NCBI GenBank assembly: GCA_944386415.1
Contig: CALXAY010000006.1
Span: 1 to 64,000 of the forward strand
Length of the DNA: 64,000 bases
Direction of reading: 5' to 3'
DNA from: an uncultured Clostridia bacterium
GTDB taxonomy: Bacteria > Bacillota > Clostridia > TANB77 > CAG-508
A program made the translations under genes and the position numbers. Each line of letters opens with the position of its first letter. Within the stretch, counting starts at the first letter, position 1. Positions 19,131-27,730 of this stretch are shown in pieces. The notes under the pieces were generated by a model that worked only from the letters and a program-made list of their open reading frames with translations, searched no databases and was not told the origin of the DNA.

Positions 19131-20033
19131 ATGAAAAAGAAAGTAGCGATAGTAATATTTGGAATATTATTGATTTTAATAGGAATAGGATTAATAGTTT
19201 TAGCATATTTAAAATTTATAGATATAGAGTCAAAAGAGCCAGTAGAAATAGAAGATGTATGTAATGTTAAAATAGAAGAGTTTGATAGAAGAAAAGTATT
19301 TGTAGTAACCCCAAAAGAAGGGAAAGTAAGTGATATAAAAATATTATATTTTCATGGTGGATCATATATGGCTGAAATGAGTGACGACCATTGGAATTTT
19401 ATAAAAAAATTAGTATTAGATACTAAAAGTACAATTATAATTCCAGATTATCCATTAACACCAAAATATAATTATAAAGATGTATATAACATGGTAGAAC
19501 CATTATATAAAGAAATTGTAGAAAAGATAGATGTTAATAATTTGATAGTAATGGGAGATTCAGCAGGTGGAGGATTAGCATTAGGATTACTTGAAAAAGT
19601 ATCACAAGAAGATATTGTTATTCCAAACAAAACTATATTAATATCACCATGGTTAGATGTAAGACTTACAAATTCTAAAATAGATGAAGTTCAAAAAGAA
19701 GATAAAGAATTAAAAAAAGAAGCTTTAAAGGTTGCAGGTATTGCATATGCGGGAGATGATGGAATAAATAGTTATCTAGTAAATCCAATAGATGGAGATT
19801 TATCAAAATTGGGAGATATTACGATAATGACTGGAACAAAGGATATATTAAATCCTGATGTACATGTATTAGAGGAAAGAGGAAAAGAACAAGGAATTAA
19901 TATTAATGTGAAAGAATATGAAGGTGCAGGTCATATTTGGATAATAAATGAAAAAGGTAATAGTAATTTAATTAACAAAGGATATCAAGATTTAGTAGAA
20001 ATGGTAAATGAGACAAAAAAGCCCCGTCCCTAA
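19131..20033 (+). CDS. Alpha/beta hydrolase (acetyl-esterase type)
   Basis: 300 residues from ATG 19131 (GGTGGGGA upstream). A membrane helix at the N-terminus (VAIVIFGILLILIGIGLIVL) would anchor the enzyme outside the membrane. The hormone-sensitive-lipase group motifs follow: HGGSYMAEMSDDHW oxyanion region, the nucleophile in VMGDSAGGGLALGL, and the catalytic His in GAGHIWIINEKG. The final residues KKPRP and the stop codon come from a family-B-like repeat (20010-20040). The next two genes form a set with it: an acyltransferase and a DUF6320 protein. Confidence 0.85.
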   Translation: MKKKVAIVIFGILLILIGIGLIVLAYLKFIDIESKEPVEIEDVCNVKIEEFDRRKVFVVTPKEGKVSDIKILYFHGGSYMAEMSDDHWNFIKKLVLDTKSTIIIPDYPLTPKYNYKDVYNMVEPLYKEIVEKIDVNNLIVMGDSAGGGLALGLLEKVSQEDIVIPNKTILISPWLDVRLTNSKIDEVQKEDKELKKEALKVAGIAYAGDDGINSYLVNPIDGDLSKLGDITIMTGTKDILNPDVHVLEERGKEQGININVKEYEGAGHIWIINEKGNSNLINKGYQDLVEMVNETKKPRP

Positions 20034-20040
20034 ATGTCTC
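20010..20040. repeat. Dispersed palindromic repeat, family B variant, at a gene junction
   Basis: GAGACA and TGTCTC arms around AAAAAGCCCCGTCCCTAAA. It provides the last codons and stop of the esterase gene and the false upstream ATG (20034) of the next gene. The closest relative is at 50618-50649. Confidence 0.75.
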
Positions 20041-20057
20041 AAGGAAGGACTTCTTAT

Positions 20058-21371
20058 ATGAAAAGTAAAAAAAATAAGAAAGAAAATAAATTATATTGGA
20101 GAAGATTGGATAATTCAGCTAAAATATTTCCAATAGCTGCAGGTAAAAAATATAGTACGGTTTTTAGATTATCTGCTGTTATGAAAGAAAAAGTAGATTC
20201 TAGAATATTATATGAGTCAGTTAATTTAACATTAGATAAATATCCATCATTTAAAGTAAGAATGAAAGAAGGTTTTTTTTGGTATTATTTTGAATATAAT
20301 CCAAAGAAACCAATTGTAGAAGAAGAAAAGGATTATCCTTGTAAATATATAGAACCAAGAACTAATAATTATTATTTATTTAAAGTAACTTATTTTGAAA
20401 ATAAAATAAATATTGATATATTTCATTCTTTAACAGATGGAAATAGCGGAAATATGTTTTTTAAAGAAATAATATATAATTATTTAGAATTACTACATAA
20501 AGATGAACTTAAAGAAGAGAGAAGTACAAGAAAAATTGTAGAATATGATACAGAAGATAGTTACATGAAAAACTATGATAAAAAAGCTAAAGGTAATAGC
20601 TCATCAAAAAAAGCATATGTGTTAAAAGGTAGAAAAATTGGATTTGGTGCAATTTCTGTGATACACGAAATAATAGATTTAGAAGCTTTGAAAGAAGAAA
20701 GTAAAAAATATGAAGCAACAATAACACAATATTTAACAGCAGTTCTTATATATTCTATATATGAAGCAAATTATAAGAAATATAAATACAGAGGTAATAA
20801 GCCAATTAAGGTATGTATTCCTGTAAATTTAAAAAAATATTTTCCATCAAAGACAATGTCTAATTTCTTTTCCTATATAACTTTAGAAGCGGAAATGAAA
20901 AAAGATAACTTAGTGGACTTTGATAAAATAATAGAATTTGTGAAAGAAGATTTTAAGAAAAGATTACAAGAAGAAGAAATAGTAAAGACAATGTCTGCAA
21001 ATGTAAGACTTGGAAATAATTTGGCAATAAGGATAGTACCTTTACTTATTAAGAAATTACTTGTAAGACTAAGTTATATAGAGATAAGAAAATATACAAC
21101 TATAACATATTCAAATATAGGAAGAGTTGGTATAATAGGTAAATATAAAGACTATATAGATTATTTCTTAATGCTTATAGCTCCAGAGCCTGTTGAAAAA
21201 ATAAAATGTTCTAGTTGTACATTTGAAAATAAGATGGTATTCACATTTACATCAATATTGAAAGATAATGGCATTGAGAAATGTTTTTATAAGTTTTTAA
21301 AAGACAAAGAAATTAATGTGGAAATAGAAAGTAATGGTGTTTTAGATGATATATCCAAAGAAATTAAGTAG
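20058..21371 (+). CDS. Condensation/alcohol-acetyltransferase-like protein
   Basis: 437 residues from ATG 20058, which has AAGGAAGG 10 bases upstream; the ATG at 20034 lies in the repeat and has no site. The fold is of the CoA-dependent acyltransferase/condensation type: the HxxxDG catalytic motif is present as HSLTDGNSG at about residue 127, with a second half showing VCIPVNLKKYFPSKTMSNFF. Such proteins join an acyl group to an alcohol or amine. It overlaps the next gene by 26 bases. Confidence 0.75.
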   Translation: MKSKKNKKENKLYWRRLDNSAKIFPIAAGKKYSTVFRLSAVMKEKVDSRILYESVNLTLDKYPSFKVRMKEGFFWYYFEYNPKKPIVEEEKDYPCKYIEPRTNNYYLFKVTYFENKINIDIFHSLTDGNSGNMFFKEIIYNYLELLHKDELKEERSTRKIVEYDTEDSYMKNYDKKAKGNSSSKKAYVLKGRKIGFGAISVIHEIIDLEALKEESKKYEATITQYLTAVLIYSIYEANYKKYKYRGNKPIKVCIPVNLKKYFPSKTMSNFFSYITLEAEMKKDNLVDFDKIIEFVKEDFKKRLQEEEIVKTMSANVRLGNNLAIRIVPLLIKKLLVRLSYIEIRKYTTITYSNIGRVGIIGKYKDYIDYFLMLIAPEPVEKIKCSSCTFENKMVFTFTSILKDNGIEKCFYKFLKDKEINVEIESNGVLDDISKEIK

Positions 21372-21909
21372 TAAAAAGGGAGACCTAATATTTAAGATAT
21401 TCCTTATAAGTTCTGTAATATTAGGATTATTTTTAATATTAATAAATAAATTAACAACTCCTGAAATTCCATGGGCTGCTCTTTCAAATTCTGGGATTAT
21501 ATATATATGGATAACAGTATTTTATTCAATTAAGAAAAATATAAACATTGCAGGGCATGTAATGATTCAGGCAATTGCGATATCCCTTCTTACAGTATTT
21601 ATAGATTACAAATTAGGTTTTGAAAAATGGTCTATAAATATTTCGGTTCCTATAATCATAATGATAGCAAATGTTACAATGTTAATACTTACAATAGTAA
21701 GCTATAAAAAATTTATTAAATATGCAATATATCAATTAATTATAGTATTATTTAGTATGATACCGGTGATACTATTAAGTGAGAATATTTTAGAAAATAA
21801 GGTGCTTAGCATTGTAGCAAGTAGCATTTCTATTCTAAACTTAATACTTACACTTATTTTAAGTGCTAAAGATGTAAAATCTGCAATTGTAAGAAAATTT
21901 CATATATAA
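21346..21909 (+). CDS. DUF6320-like membrane protein
   Basis: 187 residues with about six membrane helices (LIFKIFLISSVILGLFLILI; SGIIYIWITVFYSI; HVMIQAIAISLLTVFIDYKL; VPIIIMIANVTMLILTIVSY; IYQLIIVLFSMIPVILLSEN). In Clostridia and Bacilli such DUF6320 proteins lie next to an acyltransferase of the preceding type and an esterase, as here. The start overlaps the upstream gene. The function of the set is unknown; lipid or cell-wall acyl modification is a guess. Confidence 0.7.
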   Translation: MIYPKKLSSKKGDLIFKIFLISSVILGLFLILINKLTTPEIPWAALSNSGIIYIWITVFYSIKKNINIAGHVMIQAIAISLLTVFIDYKLGFEKWSINISVPIIIMIANVTMLILTIVSYKKFIKYAIYQLIIVLFSMIPVILLSENILENKVLSIVASSISILNLILTLILSAKDVKSAIVRKFHI

Positions 21910-21910
21910 T

Positions 21911-21974
21911 TTTTGTAAAACACATTTTACAAAAATAAAAAAGATATATTTTTTGTAAAGTACATTTTATAAAA
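21911..21974. repeat. Tandem pair of hairpins before the DUF4143 ATPase
   Basis: TTTTGTAAAACACATTTTACAAAA (24 bases) folds on itself, and a second, slightly diverged copy begins at 21951 (TTTTGTAAAGTACATTTTAT). The first likely terminates the upstream operon. The second lies just before a TTGACT -35-like box (21976) and could be an operator. Confidence 0.55.
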
Positions 21975-22033
21975 ATTGACTTTTAGCTATTTCTATCATA
22001 AAATTAAAGAAATGATGCAAAGAGGTGTATATT

Positions 22034-23227
22034 ATGATAGAGAGAAAAAAATATTTAGAAGAATTAATAAGTTTTAAGGATAAAGATTTAATAAAAGTAA
22101 TAACTGGAATAAGAAGATGTGGTAAATCTACTCTATTTGATTTATATATAGATTATCTAAAGGAAAACGGAATAAAAGATGAACAAATAATAAGGATAAA
22201 TTTAGAGGATGCAGATTTTGATTTCATAGAAAATTATAAAGATTTATATGAGTATGTAAAAAGCAAGCTTATAAGTGATAAACAAAATTATGTGTTTTTA
22301 GATGAGGTACAAATTGTAGATGATTTTCAAAGAGCATGTGATAGTTTATATATAAAGAAAAATGTGGACTTATATATAACAGGTTCAAATGCAAATTTAT
22401 TATCAGGAGAACTTGCAACTTTACTTTCTGGAAGATATGTGGAAATAAAAATGTTGCCATTGTCTTTTGAAGAATATATATCATATAGAAGTGAAAGTGA
22501 CCTACAGCAAAAGTATGTTGATTATATAACTAAAAGTTCATTTCCATATGCATTAAATTTGGAAACAACTAAAGAAGTAAGAGCATATTTAGATGGTATA
22601 TATAATACAATATTAATCAAAGATATTGCTAAAAGAAAGAAAATATCTGATATTAGTGCTTTAGATAGTGTTGTTAGATTTATGTTTGATAATATAGGAA
22701 ATTTATGTTCAAGTACAAAAATAGCAAATGCAATGACATCTAATGGAAGAAATATAACAGTTCCAACGGTAGAAAGTTATTTGTCAGCATTAATGGAAGC
22801 TTTTGTTTTATATAAAGCAAATAGATATGACATAAAAGGAAAACAACAACTTTCAAGTGGAGCAAAATATTATGTAGCAGATATAGGACTTAGGTATTAT
22901 TTATTGGGAAGTAAGAAGGCTGACCAAGAACATATTTTAGAAAATATAGTTTACCTAGAGTTGTTAAGAAGAGGATATGAGGTTTATATAGGGAAAGTAG
23001 ATACTAGTGAAGTGGATTTTATTGCTATAAATGAAAAAGGAGAAGAATATTATCAAGTAGCATATACGGTTATGGATGAGAAAGTTTTAGAAAGAGAACT
23101 TAAAAGTATTGAAAATATAAAAGACCACAATCCTAAATACTTATTAACTATGGATTTTACACCATATACTTCTTATAATGGAATAAAACAGATAAATGTT
23201 TTAAATTGGTTATTAAATAAAGAATAA
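22034..23227 (+). CDS. AAA ATPase with DUF4143 (Archaeal-ATPase-like)
   Basis: 397 residues from ATG 22034 (GAGGTG site). Walker A TGIRRCGKSTLFDLYI, Walker B NYVFLDEVQIV, sensor ITGSNANLLSGELATLLSGR and the arginine-rich LPLSFEEYI are all present. The C-terminal DUF4143 region (YVADIGLRYYLLG; VYLELLRRGYEVYIGKVD, then EVDFI) resembles a nuclease-type fold. These proteins are abundant in gut anaerobes and vary between strains; a toxin-antitoxin or mobile role has been suggested but not settled. Confidence 0.85.
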   Translation: MIERKKYLEELISFKDKDLIKVITGIRRCGKSTLFDLYIDYLKENGIKDEQIIRINLEDADFDFIENYKDLYEYVKSKLISDKQNYVFLDEVQIVDDFQRACDSLYIKKNVDLYITGSNANLLSGELATLLSGRYVEIKMLPLSFEEYISYRSESDLQQKYVDYITKSSFPYALNLETTKEVRAYLDGIYNTILIKDIAKRKKISDISALDSVVRFMFDNIGNLCSSTKIANAMTSNGRNITVPTVESYLSALMEAFVLYKANRYDIKGKQQLSSGAKYYVADIGLRYYLLGSKKADQEHILENIVYLELLRRGYEVYIGKVDTSEVDFIAINEKGEEYYQVAYTVMDEKVLERELKSIENIKDHNPKYLLTMDFTPYTSYNGIKQINVLNWLLNKE

Positions 23228-23259
23228 AAAATAATTCTAAACCTATTAGAGGTGATACT

Positions 23260-23457
23260 ATGGAAACAGGTTTAATAGTTAGAAAAGAAACTAAGGTTGA
23301 CCAAATAAGAAAATTATTGAATAGAATATTTTTTAAAGAAGAATATTTTTTAGAGATGCAATTAAAGGAGCTATTGCAAAAGAAGAGTGTAAATACTTCT
23401 AAAATAGTAATACCAAAGGAAATAGGAAAAAATAAATGGAAAAAGAATGAAATATGA
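23260..23457 (+). CDS. Small basic hypothetical protein
   Basis: 65 residues, Lys-rich, with GAGGTGAT before the ATG. It shows KVDQIRKLLNRIFFKEEYFL and LKELLQKKSVNTSKIVIPKE. I do not recognise it. It lies 32 bases after the DUF4143 ATPase and 32 before rlmN, so it may belong to either transcript. Confidence 0.5.
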   Translation: METGLIVRKETKVDQIRKLLNRIFFKEEYFLEMQLKELLQKKSVNTSKIVIPKEIGKNKWKKNEI

Positions 23458-23489
23458 ATAATAATATATAAAGCAAAGAAGGAAATAAA

Positions 23490-24524
23490 GTGAAAAATAT
23501 CAAAGATTATAATTTAGATGAATTAAAACAAGAATTAGTAAATTTAGAAGAAAAAACATTTAGAGCAGAGCAAATATTTAAATGGCTGTATCAAGATAAA
23601 GTAAAATCATTTGATGAGATGACAAATATATCTTTAGACTTGCGAGAAAAATTAAAAGAAAATTATACAATGTGTAATTTTAATATATTAAAAAAACAAG
23701 TATCTAAAGACGGAACAATTAAATACTTATTTGATGTATTAGATGGAAATGCAATAGAAACAGTTTTAATGAGTTACCATCATGGATATAGCATATGCGT
23801 ATCTTCACAAATTGGTTGTAAAATGGGCTGTAAATTTTGTGCATCTACTGGAATAAATTTTATTAGAAATTTAAGTTCAGGAGAAATTGTAGAACAAATC
23901 TTAGCAGTAGAACAAGATACTAAAGTTAGAATATCAAATGTAGTATTTATGGGAATAGGAGAGCCTTTAGATAATTATGATAATGTAATAAATGCAATTC
24001 ATATATTAAATAATCAAAAAGGATTAAATATAGGAGCTCGTCATATTAGTATATCAACTAGTGGATTAGTTCCTAAAATATATAAGTTAGCAGAAGAAAA
24101 TATACCTTGTACTTTATCTATATCATTACATGCAACAACAAATGAAAAAAGAAGCAAAATGATGCCGGTAAATGATGCATATCCAATAGAAGAGCTAATA
24201 AAAGCATGTAAAAGTTATATAGAAAAAACAAATAGAAGAATATCATTTGAATATGCTCTAGCAAAAGAAAATAATGATAATTTAGAAGATGCAAAAGGAT
24301 TAGTAAAATTACTTAAAGGAATGCTTTGCCATGTAAATTTAATTCCAATAAATAAAATAGAAAATGGAAGTTTTACAAAAAGCTCAAATGAACATATAAT
24401 AGAATTTAGAGATTATTTAAATGACCACGGAATAGTTGCAACCATAAGAAGAGAACTAGGTTCAGATATAGAAGCAGCATGTGGTCAACTAAGAAGAAAG
24501 AATTTAAAATACAAAACAAAATGA
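23490..24524 (+). CDS. rlmN: Dual-specificity 23S rRNA A2503 / tRNA A37 methyltransferase
   Basis: 344 residues from GTG 23490 (AGAAGGAA upstream). This radical-SAM enzyme shows the CxxxCxxC cluster motif in GCKMGCKFCASTG, VVFMGIGEPLDNYDNV, GARHISISTSGLVP and the methyl-carrier Cys region DIEAACGQL near the C-terminus. The N-terminal helical part (FRAEQIFKWLYQDKVKSFDE) matches RlmN. It methylates C2 of the adenosine in the peptidyl-transferase centre and acts on some tRNAs, which affects decoding accuracy. Confidence 0.95.
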   Translation: MKNIKDYNLDELKQELVNLEEKTFRAEQIFKWLYQDKVKSFDEMTNISLDLREKLKENYTMCNFNILKKQVSKDGTIKYLFDVLDGNAIETVLMSYHHGYSICVSSQIGCKMGCKFCASTGINFIRNLSSGEIVEQILAVEQDTKVRISNVVFMGIGEPLDNYDNVINAIHILNNQKGLNIGARHISISTSGLVPKIYKLAEENIPCTLSISLHATTNEKRSKMMPVNDAYPIEELIKACKSYIEKTNRRISFEYALAKENNDNLEDAKGLVKLLKGMLCHVNLIPINKIENGSFTKSSNEHIIEFRDYLNDHGIVATIRRELGSDIEAACGQLRRKNLKYKTK

Positions 24525-24606
24525 GATAAATTAAAATATTGACAATAAAGAAAAATTAATATAAAATTTTTATATACAAATTAAAGAAAACGAAAGAGGA
24601 GAAGAT

Positions 24607-24669
24607 ATGAAAATAGCAAAACACAAAAGCCCTGATACTGTAAGAGAGAGAGAGAGAGCTATACTTTAG
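24607..24669 (+). CDS. Short peptide gene with an (AG)8 repeat, possibly phase-variable
   Basis: A good ribosome site (AAAGAGGAGAAG) precedes an ATG that opens a 20-residue Lys/Arg-rich peptide ending RERERAIL. The dinucleotide run (AG)8 lies at 24643-24658. One more AG unit would carry the frame into LYFSEIKNSFVKYIILKDSN, ending inside the terminator stem at about 24728. Slippage in the run could therefore switch the C-terminus. A terminator follows directly, so this is a small transcription unit of its own. No family is known to me. Confidence 0.45.
   Translation: MKIAKHKSPDTVRERERAIL
24643..24658 (+). repeat. (AG)8 dinucleotide tract
   Basis: Eight uninterrupted AG units, the only long dinucleotide run of this kind I saw in the window. 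It lies inside a short reading frame and is a candidate slipped-strand mutation site. Confidence 0.8.
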
Positions 24670-24708
24670 TGAAATAAAGAATAGTTTTGTTAAATATATA
24701 ATTTTAAA

Positions 24709-24756
24709 AGATAGTAATGGAAGCCTATGAAATAGGTTTCTATTGCTGTCTTTTTT
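24709..24756 (+). terminator. Strong terminator of the short peptide unit
   Basis: A long stem of about 20 bp with a few G-T pairs (AGATAGTAATGGAAGCCTAT against ATAGGTTTCTATTGCTGTCT), three-base loop, then TTTTTT. Confidence 0.85.
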
Positions 24757-24812
24757 GTGTTTTAATTAGTTATTAAAATTTTAAATATGTAAATAAAAAA
24801 GGAGGAATTCAA

Positions 24813-26183
24813 ATGAAAGAAAATTTAAAAAAGCAGAAAGGTATAACATTAATTGCGTTAGTAATAACAATAATTATACTTCTAATATTAGCAGGAGTGT
24901 CAATAGCAATGCTAACAGGACAAAATGGAATTTTAACTCAAGCAAATAATGCAAAAATAAAAAATGACCAAAGTTCATTAAATGAAGAAATAGGTTTAGC
25001 AGTACAGACAGATAGAATAAATAAAGAGACAGGAGAAGAAGGAAGTTTAGAAGAAGAATTAAATAAAATAGAAGGTGCGACAGTAGAAAAGATATCAGAA
25101 GGAGAATATTATGTAGAAAGAAATGGATATGGAGTAACAGTAAATGAAGAAGGAAAAATAGAAGAAGGCACATTAAGTATATGGGATGGAACAACAAAAG
25201 AAAAACCAGAAACAGATGCACAAGGAAATTGGCATATATATAATGCCTCACAGATGAAATTTTTTGCAGATTATTGTAATAATGTATTAACAGAAGAAGA
25301 AAAAGCAACAATGCCAGAAATAACAGAGAATACAACAGTATATCTAGAAAACAATATAGATATGGGAGCAAGACAAGAAAATGGAATATTAACATCAGGT
25401 GTAGCTTGGACACCTATAAAGATGAAAACAGGAATATTTGACGGAAAAGAACATAGTGTATCTGGAATATATGTTAATTCAGATAGTTATGGAGGTTTAT
25501 TTTTTACTACAGACCAAATTGAAAATGTTACTATAAAAAATAGTTATATTGAGGCAAGAGGACAAATATCAGGTGGAATAGCTGCTAGTCCTTTTGGTAG
25601 CATTAACAATTGCCATAATGTTAATACAATTGTAAAAAGTACATATAGTAATTCTTTTGTTGGAGGAATAGCAGGAACTAGTGTTTCGCCTACAAATATA
25701 ACAAATTGTACAAATTCTGGAACTATTATAGGAACGACAGCAGGTGGAATAGTTGCAAGTCCTGCACTTTTAGTTGGTCCGTGTATTATTGAAAATTGTT
25801 CAAATTATGGAAATATAAAAGGAACTGCTTGCGCAGGAGGGATAGTAGGGGTAATTAATGATAATCAATCTACAATAAGAAACTCATATAATAGTGGAGA
25901 GATAAGTGGAACTTCTGAAGTGGGAGGAATACTTGGACGTAGTCAACCGTCAATAATTGTATCAAATTGTTATAATAAAGGTAATGTTATTGGAGGGACA
26001 GATATGGGAGCAATTATAGGAAAGCAATATGAAAATGTAAATGAAAATTCAAGTAATTTATATTATTTAAATACATTACCAATAAAAGCAATAAACGGTG
26101 TTGATTATGAAGATAAGAATATAAAGGAAATAAGTGAAGAATTTAATAGTAGAGAAGAGTTTATAGAGTGGCTAAATCAATAA
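24813..26183 (+). CDS. Type IV pilin-like surface protein with GLUG repeats
   Basis: 456 residues. The N-terminus KKQKGITLIALVITIIILLI is a prepilin-type signal (cut after KG) with Ala instead of the usual Glu at mature position 5. Residues 45-130 are Glu-rich and include WDGTTKEKPETDAQGNWHIY. From about residue 225 come five to six GLUG-type repeats (ISGGIAAS, VGGIAGTS, TAGGIVAS, CAGGIVGV, VGGILGRS, MGAIIGKQ), found in adhesins and IgA-protease-type proteins. It is likely an exposed adhesin. GGAGG precedes the ATG. Confidence 0.8.
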   Translation: MKENLKKQKGITLIALVITIIILLILAGVSIAMLTGQNGILTQANNAKIKNDQSSLNEEIGLAVQTDRINKETGEEGSLEEELNKIEGATVEKISEGEYYVERNGYGVTVNEEGKIEEGTLSIWDGTTKEKPETDAQGNWHIYNASQMKFFADYCNNVLTEEEKATMPEITENTTVYLENNIDMGARQENGILTSGVAWTPIKMKTGIFDGKEHSVSGIYVNSDSYGGLFFTTDQIENVTIKNSYIEARGQISGGIAASPFGSINNCHNVNTIVKSTYSNSFVGGIAGTSVSPTNITNCTNSGTIIGTTAGGIVASPALLVGPCIIENCSNYGNIKGTACAGGIVGVINDNQSTIRNSYNSGEISGTSEVGGILGRSQPSIIVSNCYNKGNVIGGTDMGAIIGKQYENVNENSSNLYYLNTLPIKAINGVDYEDKNIKEISEEFNSREEFIEWLNQ

Positions 26184-26239
26184 GGAATATAATAAACCGT
26201 CTTGCTATAGACAATGAGTAGTTCACAGATAAATAATAA

Positions 26240-26272
26240 AAAGAAGTAAACATTTTGTTTATTTCTTTTTTG
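26240..26272 (+). terminator. Terminator after the GLUG adhesin
   Basis: AAAGAAGTAAACA, TTT loop, TGTTTATTTCTTT, then a T tract. Confidence 0.8.
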
Positions 26273-26318
26273 TATATTTTTTGTAAAAAAGAACATAATT
26301 AAAATGAGGTGTTTTATT

Positions 26319-26528
26319 ATGAGTGATGAGAAAAAAGATAAAATAGAGGAAAATAGAGAAAATCAGAAAGTAGCAAGAAGAGAAGAGCCAGAAGTAGGGG
26401 AAGATAGTACAAAATATGGTGAGTTTATATCTTCTTATTTTGCGTGGATATCACTTCCAGAACAGAAAGAAAAAGCTAAAAGATTACAAGAAATAGCAAA
26501 GAAAGACAAAAAAGAAAGAAAAAAATAA
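26319..26528 (+). CDS. Small charged hypothetical protein
   Basis: 69 residues from ATG 26319, with GAGGTG upstream; an ATG at 26304 is part of that site region. It is very rich in Lys and Glu with one hydrophobic patch (FISSYFAWISLPEQ). No family recognised. It lies between the adhesin and the ctsR promoter on its own. Confidence 0.6.
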   Translation: MSDEKKDKIEENRENQKVARREEPEVGEDSTKYGEFISSYFAWISLPEQKEKAKRLQEIAKKDKKERKK

Positions 26529-26609
26529 AAAAAGTGAGATTAAAAGAGAAAATGTAAGAAAAAAAAATATTATTAAAAAATAAAAGTCAGAGAAGGTCAA
26601 AAAAGGCTA

Positions 26610-26637
26610 TTGCAAAAAATAAAAGAATAAGTATAAT
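26610..26637 (+). promoter_or_regulatory. Promoter of the ctsR operon
   Basis: TTGCAA, 16-base spacer, TATAAT. The CtsR box begins 10 bases after the -10 box, covering the transcript start. Confidence 0.8.
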
Positions 26638-26646
26638 ATTATTGTA

Positions 26647-26663
26647 GGTCAAAGAAAGTCAAA
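26647..26663 (+). promoter_or_regulatory. CtsR operator (heptad direct repeat)
   Basis: GGTCAAA, GAA, AGTCAAA, an exact fit to the CtsR consensus RGTCAAANNNRGTCAAA. A lone half site AGGTCAAA lies at 26594-26601 upstream of the -35 box. No such repeat precedes clpP in this window. Confidence 0.92.
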
Positions 26664-26687
26664 GTTAAAATATAGGAGGTAATTCAA

Positions 26688-27132
26688 ATGCGAATGTCGG
26701 ATCTAATAGAAGAATTTATAAAAGAATTATTTGATGATGGAAATGATGCAATAGAAATACAAAGAAATGAACTTGCAGAACATTTTAATTGTGTACCATC
26801 ACAAATAAACTATGTAATATCAACAAGATTCAAGCCACAACAAGGTTATTATGTAGAAAGTAGAAGAGGCCGGAGGAGGTCATATTACGATAAGAAAGGT
26901 AAATAATGATAAAGAAGACTATATAATGCATATTATAAATAATATAGGAAATGAATTAACTTCAAACGATGCAGATATTTTAATTAGTGATTTTCTATCT
27001 TATAACATAATAAATACTAAAGAAGCAAAATTATTAAAAGTAGCAACAAACGATAAAGTACTAAAACTTCCAAAAGATATAAAAGATGAAGTTAGAGCAA
27101 GAATAATGAAAAATATGTTATTAAATATATAA
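26688..27132 (+). CDS. ctsR: Transcriptional repressor CtsR, +1 recoded at an in-frame CGG
   Basis: The first 61 codons (from ATG 26688, GGAGG upstream) encode the winged helix: MSDLIEEFIKELFDD, VPSQINYVISTRF and YYVESRRG. The next zero-frame codon is CGG (26871-26873), and that frame ends after 11 codons. Skipping the C gives GGA and restores the conserved tetraglycine wing (RGGGGHITI) and the dimer domain (LTSNDADILISDFL; VRARIMKNMLLNI), about 147 residues in all. CtsR represses its own operon and clp genes and is inactivated by heat through its glycine-rich loop. The recoding site lies within that very loop. Confidence 0.93.
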
Positions 27133-27146
27133 AGGAGGAGATAAAA

Positions 27147-27710
27147 ATGTTATGTGATAATTGTGGAAAAAGAGAGGCAAACGTAAGATATACAGAAAAT
27201 ATTAATGGAAAAGTAAGAGAATTAAATTTATGTGAAGAATGTAGTGAAAAATTAGGAATAGGTGGGATGGACTTCAATATGCCAATAGATTTTTCAAGTT
27301 TCTTAGGAGGATTTATGGATGATTTAATGACTCCAGAAATAATGCCAATGTTTAATAGCTTAAAAACACTTACTTGTGATAATTGTGGTTCTAGCTTTGA
27401 AGATATAATAAATACAGGAAAAGTAGGATGTAAAGATTGTTATTCAGTATTTGAAGATAGGTTAGATCCAATAATAAAAAAATTACAAGGAGCTAATAGA
27501 CATGTAGGAAGAGTTGGAAAAATAATAGATAGTAAAATAGACAGTAAAAATGGAATAGAAAACAAAGAAGGAGAAAGTAAAAAAATTACTGATAATAAAG
27601 AACAAAATAAATTAGAAAAATTGCAAGAAGACTTAAAAGAAGCAATAAAAGAAGAAAGATATGAAGATGCAGCAAAAATAAGAGATGAAATAAAAAAATT
27701 AGAAAAATAA
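27147..27710 (+). CDS. mcsA: McsA, zinc-finger activator of the McsB arginine kinase
   Basis: 187 residues. Two paired zinc-binding sites (CDNCGKREAN with CEECSEKLG; CDNCGSSFED with CKDCYSVFEDR) and a C-terminal UVR helix pair (KLEKLQEDLKEAIKEERYED, then AAKIRDEIKKLEK). McsA binds McsB and CtsR and modulates arginine phosphorylation and repressor removal. It starts 14 bases after ctsR with AAAGGAGG. Confidence 0.92.
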   Translation: MLCDNCGKREANVRYTENINGKVRELNLCEECSEKLGIGGMDFNMPIDFSSFLGGFMDDLMTPEIMPMFNSLKTLTCDNCGSSFEDIINTGKVGCKDCYSVFEDRLDPIIKKLQGANRHVGRVGKIIDSKIDSKNGIENKEGESKKITDNKEQNKLEKLQEDLKEAIKEERYEDAAKIRDEIKKLEK

Positions 27711-27730
27711 AAGAAAAAGAGGTGAAGAAA

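Noticed and set aside
21911..21974. CRISPR-like spaced repeats
   Set aside because: There are only two diverged hairpin copies and no cas genes. No CRISPR array was seen anywhere in the window.
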